DNA of 64,000 nt, from contig NZ_PEEU01000001.1 in the NCBI RefSeq assembly GCF_002754195.1, positions 1,364,001 through 1,428,000 on the forward strand. Reading direction: 5' to 3'. This DNA is from Flavobacterium sp. 9 (GTDB lineage Bacteria; Bacteroidota; Bacteroidia; Flavobacteriales; Flavobacteriaceae). Positions 1-8,511 of the stretch are shown piece by piece. How positions within the stretch are numbered: position 1 is the stretch's first letter; each line of letters starts with the position of its first letter. The position numbers and the translations under genes were made by a program. Under the pieces are notes generated by a model. It ran no database searches and was not told where the DNA came from. It saw nothing but the letters and a program-made list of their open reading frames with translations.

Positions 1-659
1 TCACTTCAAATTTTGAAAAATCCAGCAAAGACAAAACTGAAAAACACGGTAAGAAAGACTACGTGGAAGAAAAAACGATGAAACAGCTCGATAAAAAATA
101 CTTTAAATTAAAGACGATGAAAGAAATCGATTCGATTCAAAAGTATGGAAAAGAGAGTGAAAAACTTTCTGATTTTGCCTATTGGACTTATGAAAAAGCT
201 GTGCATGTTACTGAACATAATACAAAAAAAGAAATCATTGAAAAATTCATAGAATCTTTCATTCATAATATCCCAAAAATCTTATTCATTATAATGCCTT
301 TCTTTGCTTTCTTTTTATGGATTTTTCATAACAAAAAGAAATGGTACTATTTTGATCACGGTATTTTTACTTTGCATTATTTCTCTTTTTTACTTTTAAT
401 ATTTCTCATCTTGTTTATTGTCAACAAAGTAATTGGCTTATTTGGCGAAGACAGTCCGCTTACGGTTGTAGGTAATATTATTAATTTCGTAGGGATTCTT
501 TGGATGTCTTATTATTTTTATCCGGCGCATCATCGTTTTTATGGCGAAACCAGGATAGTTTCATTTATTAAAAGTTTCATCTTATTTTTTATAAACTTCT
601 TTTTTATCCTATTTTTACTTGTTTTTTATATGTTATATATATTTATCAACTTACACTAA
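1..659 (+). CDS. DUF3667-like membrane protein, 5' end missing
   Basis: The reading frame is open from the left edge to a TAA at 657-659, so the gene starts outside the window; the in-frame GTG at 63 is not a convincing start because coding continues upstream of it. What is visible is a charged stretch followed by about four hydrophobic segments. The pattern of a PFFAFF segment, then a basic N/K turn, then a YYFDHGIFTLHYFSF segment fits the membrane half of DUF3667 proteins, common in Flavobacteria and usually preceded by a zinc-ribbon N-terminus that would lie off the edge. Function unknown. The M28 peptidase gene begins 8 bases after the stop, so the two are probably co-transcribed. Confidence 0.75.
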   Translation, partial: TSNFEKSSKDKTEKHGKKDYVEEKTMKQLDKKYFKLKTMKEIDSIQKYGKESEKLSDFAYWTYEKAVHVTEHNTKKEIIEKFIESFIHNIPKILFIIMPFFAFFLWIFHNKKKWYYFDHGIFTLHYFSFLLLIFLILFIVNKVIGLFGEDSPLTVVGNIINFVGILWMSYYFYPAHHRFYGETRIVSFIKSFILFFINFFFILFLLVFYMLYIFINLH

Positions 660-667
660 CCAATCTA

Positions 668-1684
668 ATGAAAAAAATTGTAGTTCTATTATTAGTTGCT
701 TCAGCGTTTTCTTGTAAAAACACACAAGCTGTTGTTTCTAAAGATAACTCAGATCCAACTAAATACATCAAAGTTATTAAGGAGAAAGATCTAAAAAAAA
801 TGCTTTATGTTGTCGCTTCTGACGAAATGGAAGGTCGCGAAACCGGATCTAAAGGTCAGAAAAAAGCAGGTCTGTATATGATCGAGCAATACAAAAAAAA
901 TGGAGTTTCGTTTCCAAAAGGAGCAACAGATTATTACCAACATATTCCTGCGGCTTTCTTAAATGCAAAACGTAACGAAAACCTACCGGATTCTGAGAAT
1001 ATCTGGGCGTATATTGAAGGTTCTGAAAAACCGGATGAAGTATTGGTTATTTCAGCACATTACGATCACGTAGGTATAAAAAATGGCGAAGTTTATAATG
1101 GTGCCGATGATGATGGTTCCGGAACTGTTGCAGTAATGGAAATTGCTAAGGCTTTTGCAAAAGCAAAAAAAGAAGGTCATGGTCCAAAACGTTCTATATT
1201 ATTCCTTCACGTAACTGGCGAAGAGCATGGATTACACGGTTCTCGTTTCTACTCTGAAAATCCATTGTTTCCTATTGCCAACACGATTACAGATATCAAT
1301 ATCGATATGATTGGTCGTCGCGATGTAGAACATGCAAAAACGAACAACTATGTTTACGTTATTGGTGCTGACAGATTATCTTCAGATTTACATAATGCTG
1401 TTGTAGCTCAAAACGATAAATACACGAAATTAGATTTAGACTTTAAATTTAATGATCCTAAAGATCCAAATCATTTTTATGAGCGTTCTGATCATTATAA
1501 CTTTGCAAAACATGGTATTCCGGCTGTTTTCTTCTTTAACGGAGTTCACGAAGATTACCACGGAAAAGGCGACGAACCTCAAAAAATTGAATACGACGCT
1601 TTGACTAAAAGAACACAACTGGCATTTGTTGTTGCCTGGGATCTGGCAAATAGAGAGAACAGACCGGTAGTTGATGAAAAATAA
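668..1684 (+). CDS. M28 family zinc aminopeptidase, lipoprotein
   Basis: A 338-residue secreted metallopeptidase. Residues 1-16 form a lipoprotein signal ending in a lipobox with Cys16, so it is probably anchored to an outer or inner membrane leaflet. The M28 fold is shown by HYDHVG (131-136, metal His and catalytic-site Asp), NGADDDGSGT (144-153, bridging Asp), TGEEHG (183-188, general-base and metal Glu), NIDMIG (211-216, metal Asp) and a late YHGKGDE His. All five zinc-ligand positions appear present, so it should be active, releasing N-terminal amino acids from peptides in the envelope. It follows the DUF3667 gene by 8 bases, suggesting one transcript. The substrate cannot be told from sequence. 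Confidence 0.93.
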   Translation: MKKIVVLLLVASAFSCKNTQAVVSKDNSDPTKYIKVIKEKDLKKMLYVVASDEMEGRETGSKGQKKAGLYMIEQYKKNGVSFPKGATDYYQHIPAAFLNAKRNENLPDSENIWAYIEGSEKPDEVLVISAHYDHVGIKNGEVYNGADDDGSGTVAVMEIAKAFAKAKKEGHGPKRSILFLHVTGEEHGLHGSRFYSENPLFPIANTITDINIDMIGRRDVEHAKTNNYVYVIGADRLSSDLHNAVVAQNDKYTKLDLDFKFNDPKDPNHFYERSDHYNFAKHGIPAVFFFNGVHEDYHGKGDEPQKIEYDALTKRTQLAFVVAWDLANRENRPVVDEK

Positions 1685-1767
1685 GACTCTAAGACACTGA
1701 GTTGCTAAGGTTCTAAGGTTTTTTTTATAGACTAAAGTCTAATTACCAAGAATCTTATCGTATTTCA

Positions 1768-1846
1768 AACATAGCCCAAGGTTTCAACCTTGGGATGCGA
1801 ATAAAGATAATATATTGTGTCCCAAGGTTGAAACCTTGGGCTATGT
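1768..1846. repeat. 27-bp perfect inverted repeat
   Basis: Arms at 1768-1794 and 1820-1846 are exact reverse complements, and each arm itself contains the near-palindrome CCCAAGGTTTCAACCTTGGG. The 25-base spacer is AT-rich. Related CCAAGGTTTCAACC copies lie inside the terminal-repeat element at 55135-55511. It sits between the 3' ends of the convergent M28 peptidase and rho genes. No poly-T follows the arms, so it is not an obvious terminator. Confidence 0.85.
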
Positions 1847-1868
1847 TCAACATTATATTTGATAACAA

Positions 1869-1904
1869 AAAAGGGATGAGTTTTAAAACTCATCCCTTTT
1901 TTTA
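1869..1904. terminator. Bidirectional terminator between M28 peptidase and rho
   Basis: A 14-bp perfect stem, AAGGGATGAGTTTT at 1871-1884 against its complement at 1885-1898, is flanked by A-rich sequence before and T-rich sequence after. That suits termination of the + strand peptidase transcript and the - strand rho transcript. Confidence 0.8.
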
Positions 1905-1967
1905 TATTTATAGATTCCAAAGGAAAAACCTTAGAACCTCAGCACCTTTGTAACTTAGAACCTTCCT

Positions 1968-3860
1968 CTAGTCATTCATAGAGATCAAAAACTCTTCGTT
2001 GTTTCTTGTTTTCTTGAAACGATCGTTTACAAAATCCATAGATTCTACCGGATTCATATCTGATAGATATTTACGCATAATCCACATTCTTTGTAAAGTT
2101 TTCTCGTCTAATAATAAATCATCACGACGTGTACTTGACGATGTAAGATCGATTGCAGGGAAAATACGTTTGTTCGCAATTTTACGATCCAATTGTAATT
2201 CCATATTACCGGTACCTTTAAATTCTTCAAAGATAACCTCATCCATTTTAGAACCAGTTTCTGTCAATGCAGTCGCGATGATACTTAATGAACCACCATT
2301 TTCTACATTTCTTGCCGCTCCAAAGAAACGTTTTGGTTTTTGTAATGCATTTGCATCAACACCTCCACTTAATACTTTTCCTGATGCAGGCTGAACTGTA
2401 TTATAAGCTCTTGCTAAACGTGTAATCGAATCTAATAAGATTACAACATCATGACCACATTCTACCAAACGTTTTGCTTTTTCAAGAACAATATTTGCAA
2501 TTTTCACGTGTTCTTGTGGTTCACGGTCAAATGTAGAAGCGATAACTTCACCACGAACGCTACGTTGCATATCTGTAACCTCTTCAGGACGCTCATCAAT
2601 CAAAAGAACAATAAGGTAAACTTCAGGGTGATTTGCAGCAATTGCATTCGCAATATCTTTTAACAACATTGTTTTACCCGTTTTAGGCTGAGCGACAATC
2701 ATACCACGTTGTCCTTTTCCTATTGGAGAGAATAAATCAATAATACGTGTTGAAACTGAACTGCCTTTTTCGGCTAATTTAAATTTTTCAGAAGGAAAAA
2801 CTGGTGTCAAGTGCTCAAAAGAAACTCTATCACGAACAACTTGCGGATCGTGACCATTGATTTTAAGTACACGTACTAAAGGGAAAAATTTCTCGCCTTC
2901 TTTTGGAGGACGAACCACTCCTTTTACTGTATCTCCGGTTTTAAGACCGAATAATCTGATTTGTGAAGTTGATAAATAAATATCATCCGGAGAAGCTAAA
3001 TAATTATAATCTGATGAACGTAAGAATCCGTATCCGTCAGGCATCATTTCTAATACACCTTCACTTTCGATAATTCCGTCAAATTCAAAATCTGAATCTC
3101 TGAAATTATTCTTTTTATTTTTATGATTTGGGTTTTGATTTCCGTTATTTCCATTTCCATTCCCGTTTTGATTTGGATTCTGATTCGGGTTTTGATTTGA
3201 ATTTGGATTTTGATTCGGATTCTGATTTTTATTCTGGTTAGGATTTATCTTTTTTACAGGAGCAGTAACTTCTGTTTTTTCTGTGATTTCCTTTTTTTCT
3301 TCTGTAGTAATTTGGGCTTCAGGAGCTGTTTCTCCAACCTCTTCAGAACCTACTTCTTTTGTAGCTTCTTTTTCTTTTTGCAAAGCAACCTTTTTCTCGT
3401 AAGCTGATTTATTAAACTTTACAATTTTAGGTCCTTTTTTTTGTATTTCTTTATTTTCAGAAGTTTCCTGAACTTCCGGTGTAACTTCTTCTTTTTGTAT
3501 TTCTTCTTTTTGTATTTCTGCTACTTTTGAAGCTTGTTGCGCTTTTGGAGTTGCTTTTGAAATCGCAGGAGTTTTTACTTGTTTAGGAGCTTCTTCTACT
3601 TTATCAAATTCAAGAACTGGAGCATCTTTAGCAATAGGAGTTTTCTTCGCAGGAACTATTCTTGCTCTTTTCGGTTTGTCATCCTCCACTTTTTCGGACA
3701 CAGCATTAGCTGGCGGCGCTACAGTCGATTCCTGATGTGCTAAAATCTGACTTATTAAAGTCTCTTTTTTAACGCCATTAAACTTTATAGTTTTAGCTAA
3801 CTTAGCTATTTCTTGAAGCTCAGAAAGCTTCATTTCTTTTAATGCAGAAATATCAAACAT
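1968..3860 (-). CDS. rho: Transcription termination factor Rho
   Basis: A 630-residue hexameric RNA-dependent ATPase that terminates transcription. In order: a Rho_N helical domain (about 1-42), a long charged linker rich in Lys, Glu and Pro (about 43-205), an Asn-rich segment (about 206-252) built of repeated NPNQ/NGN units, the cold-shock-like RNA-binding domain (about 262-335, with GYGFLR), then the RecA-like core. The core has Walker A QPKTGKT (391-397), the DERPEEVT motif with the catalytic Glu (422-429), Walker B VVILLD (472-477) and the R-loop/Q-loop region around [10 protein letters not shown] (501-510). It is about 210 residues longer than E. coli Rho because of the linker, as is usual in Bacteroidota. 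The ATG at 3860 begins a canonical Rho_N. DUF4293 is divergent upstream. Confidence 0.98.
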   Translation of the reverse strand: MFDISALKEMKLSELQEIAKLAKTIKFNGVKKETLISQILAHQESTVAPPANAVSEKVEDDKPKRARIVPAKKTPIAKDAPVLEFDKVEEAPKQVKTPAISKATPKAQQASKVAEIQKEEIQKEEVTPEVQETSENKEIQKKGPKIVKFNKSAYEKKVALQKEKEATKEVGSEEVGETAPEAQITTEEKKEITEKTEVTAPVKKINPNQNKNQNPNQNPNSNQNPNQNPNQNGNGNGNNGNQNPNHKNKKNNFRDSDFEFDGIIESEGVLEMMPDGYGFLRSSDYNYLASPDDIYLSTSQIRLFGLKTGDTVKGVVRPPKEGEKFFPLVRVLKINGHDPQVVRDRVSFEHLTPVFPSEKFKLAEKGSSVSTRIIDLFSPIGKGQRGMIVAQPKTGKTMLLKDIANAIAANHPEVYLIVLLIDERPEEVTDMQRSVRGEVIASTFDREPQEHVKIANIVLEKAKRLVECGHDVVILLDSITRLARAYNTVQPASGKVLSGGVDANALQKPKRFFGAARNVENGGSLSIIATALTETGSKMDEVIFEEFKGTGNMELQLDRKIANKRIFPAIDLTSSSTRRDDLLLDEKTLQRMWIMRKYLSDMNPVESMDFVNDRFKKTRNNEEFLISMND

Positions 3861-4018
3861 GAATGTTCTATGAATTTAATTATTTTAAAGGAAATACTGT
3901 AAAAAGAATAGGTAGATATTTTTTTTCAATTGCCCGCAGTATGAAGTGCTTACGGTATTATGATGCAATAATACGAATAAAATTTAATCATACAATAGTA
4001 TTTTAAAAAAAGAAAATA

Positions 4019-4026
4019 TATTTTTG
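4019..4026 (+). promoter_or_regulatory. -7 promoter element of the DUF4293 gene
   Basis: TATTTTTG matches the Bacteroidota -7 consensus TAnnTTTG and lies 17 bases before the ATG at 4044, so the leader would be about 11 bases. No clear -33 TTTG is visible upstream. Confidence 0.5.
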
Positions 4027-4043
4027 TAAAACAATTTTAGATC

Positions 4044-4451
4044 ATGATACAAAGAATTCAGACCGTATATTTAATTCTTACCTTTATAATTACAGCAGTG
4101 TTATTGTTTTTTATACCGCTATGGACATTAAACGGTAAGCCATTTTATTTTATGCAGGACCAATTTTATACCATTTTATTAGGTCTAAGTACAATGCTTA
4201 CTATTGTTAGTATTATATCATATAAGAAAAGACAAAATCAGTTTGTGATGAACAGACTGAACATAATATTAAATTTAATTTTATTAGGATTATTTGTATA
4301 TCGATCTCTAAATTTATCTGGAGAAACTGTTGTTTCAGAGAAAGGTATTGGGATGTTTCTACCTATTGTTGCTATCGTGTTATTAGTTTTAGCTAATAAG
4401 GCCATCAAGAAGGATGAAGATCTTGTAAAATCTGTAGACCGTTTGAGGTAA
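4044..4451 (+). CDS. DUF4293 membrane protein
   Basis: A 135-residue integral membrane protein with four hydrophobic helices (about 6-28, 40-60, 70-90, 102-120) and a short charged tail. The opening MIQRIQTVYLIL is typical of DUF4293, a Bacteroidota family of unknown function often found next to rho, as here (divergent, 183 bases apart). A Rho-independent terminator follows at 4483. No catalytic motif is visible. Confidence 0.9.
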   Translation: MIQRIQTVYLILTFIITAVLLFFIPLWTLNGKPFYFMQDQFYTILLGLSTMLTIVSIISYKKRQNQFVMNRLNIILNLILLGLFVYRSLNLSGETVVSEKGIGMFLPIVAIVLLVLANKAIKKDEDLVKSVDRLR

Positions 4452-4482
4452 ACCTATAAACTTAATTTTTTTGTGCGAAGAG

Positions 4483-4510
4483 AACCCGAATTTTATATTC
4501 GGGTTTTTTT
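4483..4510 (+). terminator. Terminator after DUF4293 gene
   Basis: Stem AACCCGAA (4483-4490) pairs with TTCGGGTT (4499-4506), with an AT-rich loop, followed by a run of T. Confidence 0.85.
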
Positions 4511-4582
4511 GTGCCTTATTTTTATAGCTTATAATGATATAAATTAACCTTATAAAGACCCATGTAAAACATCATTCCTTTT

Positions 4583-4590
4583 TAAGTTTG
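4583..4590 (+). promoter_or_regulatory. -7 promoter element of the response regulator gene
   Basis: TAAGTTTG fits TAnnTTTG and ends 22 bases before the ATG at 4613, giving a leader of about 15 bases. A -33 element is not evident. Confidence 0.45.
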
Positions 4591-4612
4591 TTACAAATCT
4601 CAACAAACACAA

Positions 4613-5275
4613 ATGATGAACAAAATAAGAATCCATCTTGCTGATGATCATCAAATACTCATTGATGGCTTGACTAACTTATTAGATACAATCGAAGATT
4701 TTGAGGTTGTAGGTAGTTCTAATGATAGTTCGACTATTTATGAGGATATTATACAAAATAATGCCCGTATTCTGGTTATGGATATTAACATGCCTAAAAA
4801 AGATGGCATTGAAGTTTTAAAAGAACTCAACGAAAAAGATGTTCGCTGCAAAGTAATTATTCTGTCCAGTTATGATGATCTAAAAAGCATAAAAGATACC
4901 ATAAAACTAGGTGTTAACGGTTATCTCACAAAAAAATGTGCGGGTCAAAATATCATCGAAACAATTAAAGCCGTTCATCAAGGTCAGGATTATTTTTGTA
5001 ATGCTGTAAGAGAAAAAATATTCAACAGCTTCACGCAAAACCATTCTGAATTAAATAAGAAAATCCACACTGAAAGTCATACTTTAAGCCCAAGAGAAAT
5101 AGAAATAATTACTTTGATTTCACTTGAATATAGCGGAAAAGAAATTGGTGAATATCTTTTTATAAGTACCAATACTGTTGAAACGCATCGAAAAAATATT
5201 ATGAGAAAACTACAAACCAAAAATACAATTGGTCTTGTAAAATATGCTCTTAAAAACAACTTGATTAATGCTTAA
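4613..5275 (+). CDS. NarL/LuxR-family response regulator (orphan)
   Basis: A 220-residue two-component DNA-binding regulator. The receiver domain (about 4-125) has the acidic pair D11-D12, phospho-acceptor D57 in VMDINMP, the conserved Ser in ILSSYDD and the Lys in YLTKK. The C-terminal LuxR HTH (about 155-215) starts with LSPREIEIITLI and has the recognition helix around STNTVETHRKNIMRKL. An alternative ATG lies one codon downstream (4616). No histidine kinase gene is adjacent, so the partner is elsewhere. It has its own promoter and no close co-directional neighbour. Confidence 0.95.
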   Translation: MMNKIRIHLADDHQILIDGLTNLLDTIEDFEVVGSSNDSSTIYEDIIQNNARILVMDINMPKKDGIEVLKELNEKDVRCKVIILSSYDDLKSIKDTIKLGVNGYLTKKCAGQNIIETIKAVHQGQDYFCNAVREKIFNSFTQNHSELNKKIHTESHTLSPREIEIITLISLEYSGKEIGEYLFISTNTVETHRKNIMRKLQTKNTIGLVKYALKNNLINA

Positions 5276-5382
5276 TTAGATTCTAAAATCTTTATTCAAT
5301 ATTTTTATAGTTTTAATTCTACCTACTATTTATCCAACAAAATGCGCGATCAAAACAACATTTGTACCGTATCAATTAAACC

Positions 5383-5877
5383 TTACTTCTTTCCTATTTC
5401 AATAATGTCGAGATCCTTAATTTTATCATCGTCAATTACAAACCTAAGCATTGTGCGAACTTGGTGAAAACCACTTTTTCCAGCCGCCCCAGGATTCATA
5501 TGCAGTAAATTGTTTTTCTTATCAAAAATCACTTTCAGAATATGTGAATGTCCGCAAATAAATAATTTAGGTGGATTCAAAGCCATTTCCTCTCTTATTG
5601 CAGGATTATATTTACCAGGATAACCACCAATATGAGTAATCCAAACTGAAACATTTTCGCATAAAAACCTGTTATGCAAAGGGAATTCTAATCTTGCTTG
5701 TGCATCATCTATATTTCCGTAAACGCAACGCAAAGGTTTAAGCTTTTTTATAGTATCCGTAACATTCAAATCACCAATATCTCCAGCATGCCAAACCTCA
5801 TCGGCCTGATTAACATATTTTAAAATAGTATCGTCAATATGACTGTGAGTATCGGAAAGTAAGAGGATTTTTTTCAT
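5383..5877 (-). CDS. YfcE/MJ0936-type metallophosphodiesterase
   Basis: A 164-residue calcineurin-like phosphoesterase, full length for the YfcE/YmdB-size family. Metal ligands are visible: SDTHSH (D9, H11), GDIGD (D33), GNIDD (N55), the THIGG His and the GHSH pair late in the protein. It should hydrolyse phosphodiesters with two divalent metals in the cytoplasm; the natural substrate is not set by sequence. It is a single gene on the - strand. The upstream region holds a low-complexity repeat that itself carries a TAnnTTTG promoter match. Confidence 0.92.
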   Translation of the reverse strand: MKKILLLSDTHSHIDDTILKYVNQADEVWHAGDIGDLNVTDTIKKLKPLRCVYGNIDDAQARLEFPLHNRFLCENVSVWITHIGGYPGKYNPAIREEMALNPPKLFICGHSHILKVIFDKKNNLLHMNPGAAGKSGFHQVRTMLRFVIDDDKIKDLDIIEIGKK

Positions 5878-5906
5878 TTTTCTTGAGGGGCAAAGTTTCA
5901 GAGGTT

Positions 5907-5914
5907 CAAAGGTA
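5907..5914 (-). promoter_or_regulatory. -7 promoter element inside a repeat, upstream of the phosphodiesterase gene
   Basis: On the - strand this reads TACCTTTG, a TAnnTTTG match 30 bases before the ATG at 5877. It lies within the same TTTGTACCTTTG tract that precedes truA at 8474. Confidence 0.35.
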
Positions 5915-5973
5915 CAAAGGTTTTTTTTAAAGATGCTAAGGTTCTAAGTTGCTAAGATTCTAAGTTTTTTTTA

Positions 5974-6010
5974 CATAAAAAATCCGATTTGCGAAAGCGA
6001 ATCGGATTTT
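5974..6010 (-). terminator. GAAA-loop terminator, copy 1 (after SPFH gene)
   Basis: The stem AAATCCGATTTGC and its partner close on a GAAA tetraloop, with an A-run on the + strand giving U-rich RNA when read from the - strand. It lies 70 bases after the SPFH stop. First of five near-identical copies in the window; the loop-closing pair here is C-G. Confidence 0.8.
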
Positions 6011-6080
6011 CATATTTAATGTTAGATGCGTTTTTTCACATCTTCACATTTGAAATCTAACGTTTAACACCTATTAACAA

Positions 6081-7997
6081 TTACTGTTTCTTAGGATTCT
6101 TAACATCTTTAGAATCTTTTGTATCCATCATTTCCATTAGTTTCAAACCTAACAAACCACTGATTGATCCATCAGAACCACCGTTTCCGGAAATTAAAAC
6201 ATCTGGAATTACTTTGATGTTTCCTTTACCAATTTCTTCCGTTACTTTATATCTGGTAAAGTTATCACCACCCATTGCACTAACCTGAAGTTGGTATGAT
6301 TCTGCAGTAGATTTACCAATTGCCATAATTTTTTCCGCTTCAGCCAAACCTGTTTTAGAAATTCTTTCTGCTTCTGCGCTTGCGTTTAGTTTCGTAGCTT
6401 CTGCCTGTGCTCCTGCTCTTGCTTTTGTAGCTTCGGCTTCTGCATTTGCACGCATTTTTGTTGCTTCGGCTTCAGCGTTTACATTCAGTTTTAAACTGCT
6501 TGCATCACCTTCTGCTTTCTTAACCGTTGCATCTGCAGTACGTTGTGCGATCTCAACACTTTGCGAAGCTCGAACGATCTCTTTTTGCATATCTGCAATC
6601 GCCGTTTCTTTCTCCATTCCCTGACGTTGTTCTTGCGCCATTCTTTGAGTTTGATACGTTTTTTGCTCTTCTTCGGCAAGTTTTCTATCTGTTAAAGTTT
6701 TCATCAATGAATCTGGCGGAACGATATCTCCAATCAAAGTATCAACAGCATTTACGTTATATTCGTCAAGTACTAATTTAATATGATTTTTAGCCGATTC
6801 CTGACGTTCTTTTCTTGTACTAAGGAAAGAAATTACATCGCTATCTTGTGCCGAGTTTCTGAAATAGTTACCAATTGTAGGTTCTAAAACCTGAGAAACC
6901 AAGTTGTTCATGCTTCCAAAACGTGCAATTACTTTTGGCGCTTCGGCAGCAGGAACGTGTATAATCTGAGCTACGTCCAGATTAAACGGGAAACCATCTT
7001 TTGAACGAACTGTAATTGTCGAAAGATTTTTATCTAAATCATGTGATTCACTTCTCGCATTTGCCCAGTTCAAAACTAAGTTTGTTGTTGGAACAGCTTC
7101 TAACTTAGTTGTATATTTATTCAATGCATATTTTCCCGGACCAAGTGGTTCCATCCAAACACCACGTTGTCCTTTCGAAACAATATTTCCGTGTTTAAAA
7201 GTATCTCCTGTAACATCTTGTCCGTCTTCACCAATATACGAAATCACAACACCAACATAACCAATTGGCACATCAGTCATTGGGTTTTGCTCGATTTGTA
7301 TTCCCCACGTATTAATGTAATATGATCCTGCCAACATTACCTGAGGCTGCAAACCACGATTTCCACCAGTATCCAGGAACTTATCAAAATCCTGAAAGTT
7401 ATTATGACCTTCAACAAATTTTCCGGCAATTTGTCCTTGTGGAATTGGTTCTCCATCAAGAGCCGTTACGATCCCAATCATGTTCTCATAAATCTTAATT
7501 TGATCTGCAATTACAATCTCGAATAAGAACGTATTAATACGATACGAACCAGTGGTAATAAATGCAGTTTGACGTCCTTTTTGTCCGCCATTGTCTAAGA
7601 AAAAAGTAGCATCCTGAAAGTTATCACTGTCTACCTTTCTAGCCAGGATTCTACCAGTTGGAATTTCCTGTCCGTCTTTACTTAAAACAAGTCCAATTTT
7701 CCCTTCGGGAATAACTGTAAATCCCGTCATATCAATTGAATATTGCCAAATCCACATTCCCCAGTACAAACCTGGAGCAAGCGTTTTTGCCTGATAACCT
7801 GCTTCTCCTTTTGTCGCAATAATACGACCATCAGGAAGTGACTTGTCTGCACCAAACAAAACGAATTTTTTGGTCACTAAACCAATTTTATCCTCTGGAA
7901 CCATTACCATTCCGAAGAAAACGCGTAAAATAAATTTGTAAAAAATAATGGAGAATAAGATTAGAATTATCCACCAGTAAGAAGTAATTTCATTCAT
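6081..7997 (-). CDS. Large SPFH/band-7 protein with four N-terminal repeats
   Basis: A 638-residue membrane-associated scaffold-like protein. One hydrophobic helix (about 8-31) is followed by four tandem modules (about 33-91, 96-165, 170-240, 243-300) sharing an IGLV...DG...P.GRI...L..G..G...LAPGSY.IN pattern. An SPFH domain (about 322-440) comes next, then a long Ala/Glu/Lys helix (about 440-560). That helix contains five consecutive 11-residue repeats of the NAEAEATK type (about 507-561), expected to form a right-handed coiled coil. A short Gly-rich and Lys-rich tail follows. Members are usually annotated as flotillin-like; role unknown. The repeats-SPFH-coiled-coil order recalls the major vault protein layout, though I infer no homology beyond SPFH. 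Monocistronic, with its own promoter and terminator. Confidence 0.88.
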   Translation of the reverse strand: MNEITSYWWIILILFSIIFYKFILRVFFGMVMVPEDKIGLVTKKFVLFGADKSLPDGRIIATKGEAGYQAKTLAPGLYWGMWIWQYSIDMTGFTVIPEGKIGLVLSKDGQEIPTGRILARKVDSDNFQDATFFLDNGGQKGRQTAFITTGSYRINTFLFEIVIADQIKIYENMIGIVTALDGEPIPQGQIAGKFVEGHNNFQDFDKFLDTGGNRGLQPQVMLAGSYYINTWGIQIEQNPMTDVPIGYVGVVISYIGEDGQDVTGDTFKHGNIVSKGQRGVWMEPLGPGKYALNKYTTKLEAVPTTNLVLNWANARSESHDLDKNLSTITVRSKDGFPFNLDVAQIIHVPAAEAPKVIARFGSMNNLVSQVLEPTIGNYFRNSAQDSDVISFLSTRKERQESAKNHIKLVLDEYNVNAVDTLIGDIVPPDSLMKTLTDRKLAEEEQKTYQTQRMAQEQRQGMEKETAIADMQKEIVRASQSVEIAQRTADATVKKAEGDASSLKLNVNAEAEATKMRANAEAEATKARAGAQAEATKLNASAEAERISKTGLAEAEKIMAIGKSTAESYQLQVSAMGGDNFTRYKVTEEIGKGNIKVIPDVLISGNGGSDGSISGLLGLKLMEMMDTKDSKDVKNPKKQ

Positions 7998-8016
7998 AGT
8001 TTTGATATTTAGACTA

Positions 8017-8024
8017 CAAACATA
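8017..8024 (-). promoter_or_regulatory. -7 promoter element of the SPFH gene
   Basis: Reads TATGTTTG on the - strand, 19 bases before the ATG at 7997, fitting TAnnTTTG with a leader of about 13 bases. Confidence 0.5.
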
Positions 8025-8341
8025 GTAGAAATACTTCCTGTTAAAATGAAATATTTTAAAAATTAACTTTTGCCAATTTTCTCCAAAAAATGTTAAAAAA
8101 AAGGTTTGATTAAATCGTGTGAATTGTCAATTTCTGACACGATTTTTTGTTGGGTAAACTATGATTGGTATTTTTGGTTTTAACAGTTTTTTGACAAGGT
8201 TCTGAGATTCTGAGATGCTAAGGAACTAAGTTTCTCTTTTCAAATTTTTGAAATTGAGTTGTAAAGAAAAATACCAGTTTTTCTATTAGATTTTTGAGGT
8301 TTTCCGTAAAAAAGGTTACAATAATATTCGTAAAAGATGTT

Positions 8342-8379
8342 ATCCCATTGTGTTAGACGCACTGCAGTGCGTCTCTACA
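8342..8379. repeat. 20-bp perfect palindrome, AGACGCACTGCAGTGCGTCT
   Basis: 8355-8374 is identical to its own reverse complement. A related copy in opposite orientation lies at 55075-55107, with flanking bases also shared. There the CG pairs of the arms become TG/CA, changed on both sides. Confidence 0.75.
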
Positions 8380-8477
8380 ATATATACGTTGCGAGAAAAA
8401 AACCTTAAACCTGTAAAGAAAAAAATCTTAGCATCTTAGCATCTCAGAACCTTAGCAACTTTTAAAAAAAACCTTTG

Positions 8478-8485
8478 TACCTTTG
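8478..8485 (+). promoter_or_regulatory. -7 promoter element of truA, within a repeat
   Basis: TACCTTTG fits TAnnTTTG and lies 26 bases before the TTG start of truA, giving a leader of about 20 bases. It is part of a repeated CTTTGTACCTTTGCATC tract. Confidence 0.4.
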
Positions 8486-8511
8486 CATCTTAGAACCTTT
8501 GAACCTTCACC

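Larger units (their letters stand above)
8025..8511. other. Intergenic region with repeats between divergent SPFH and truA genes
   Basis: No open frame here looks coding. It holds low-complexity tracts of the form GATTCTGAGATGCTAAGG and CTTAGCATCTTAGCATCTC, a 20-bp perfect palindrome at 8355-8374, and near the right end the TTTGTACCTTTG tract that supplies a promoter match for truA. Confidence 0.6.
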
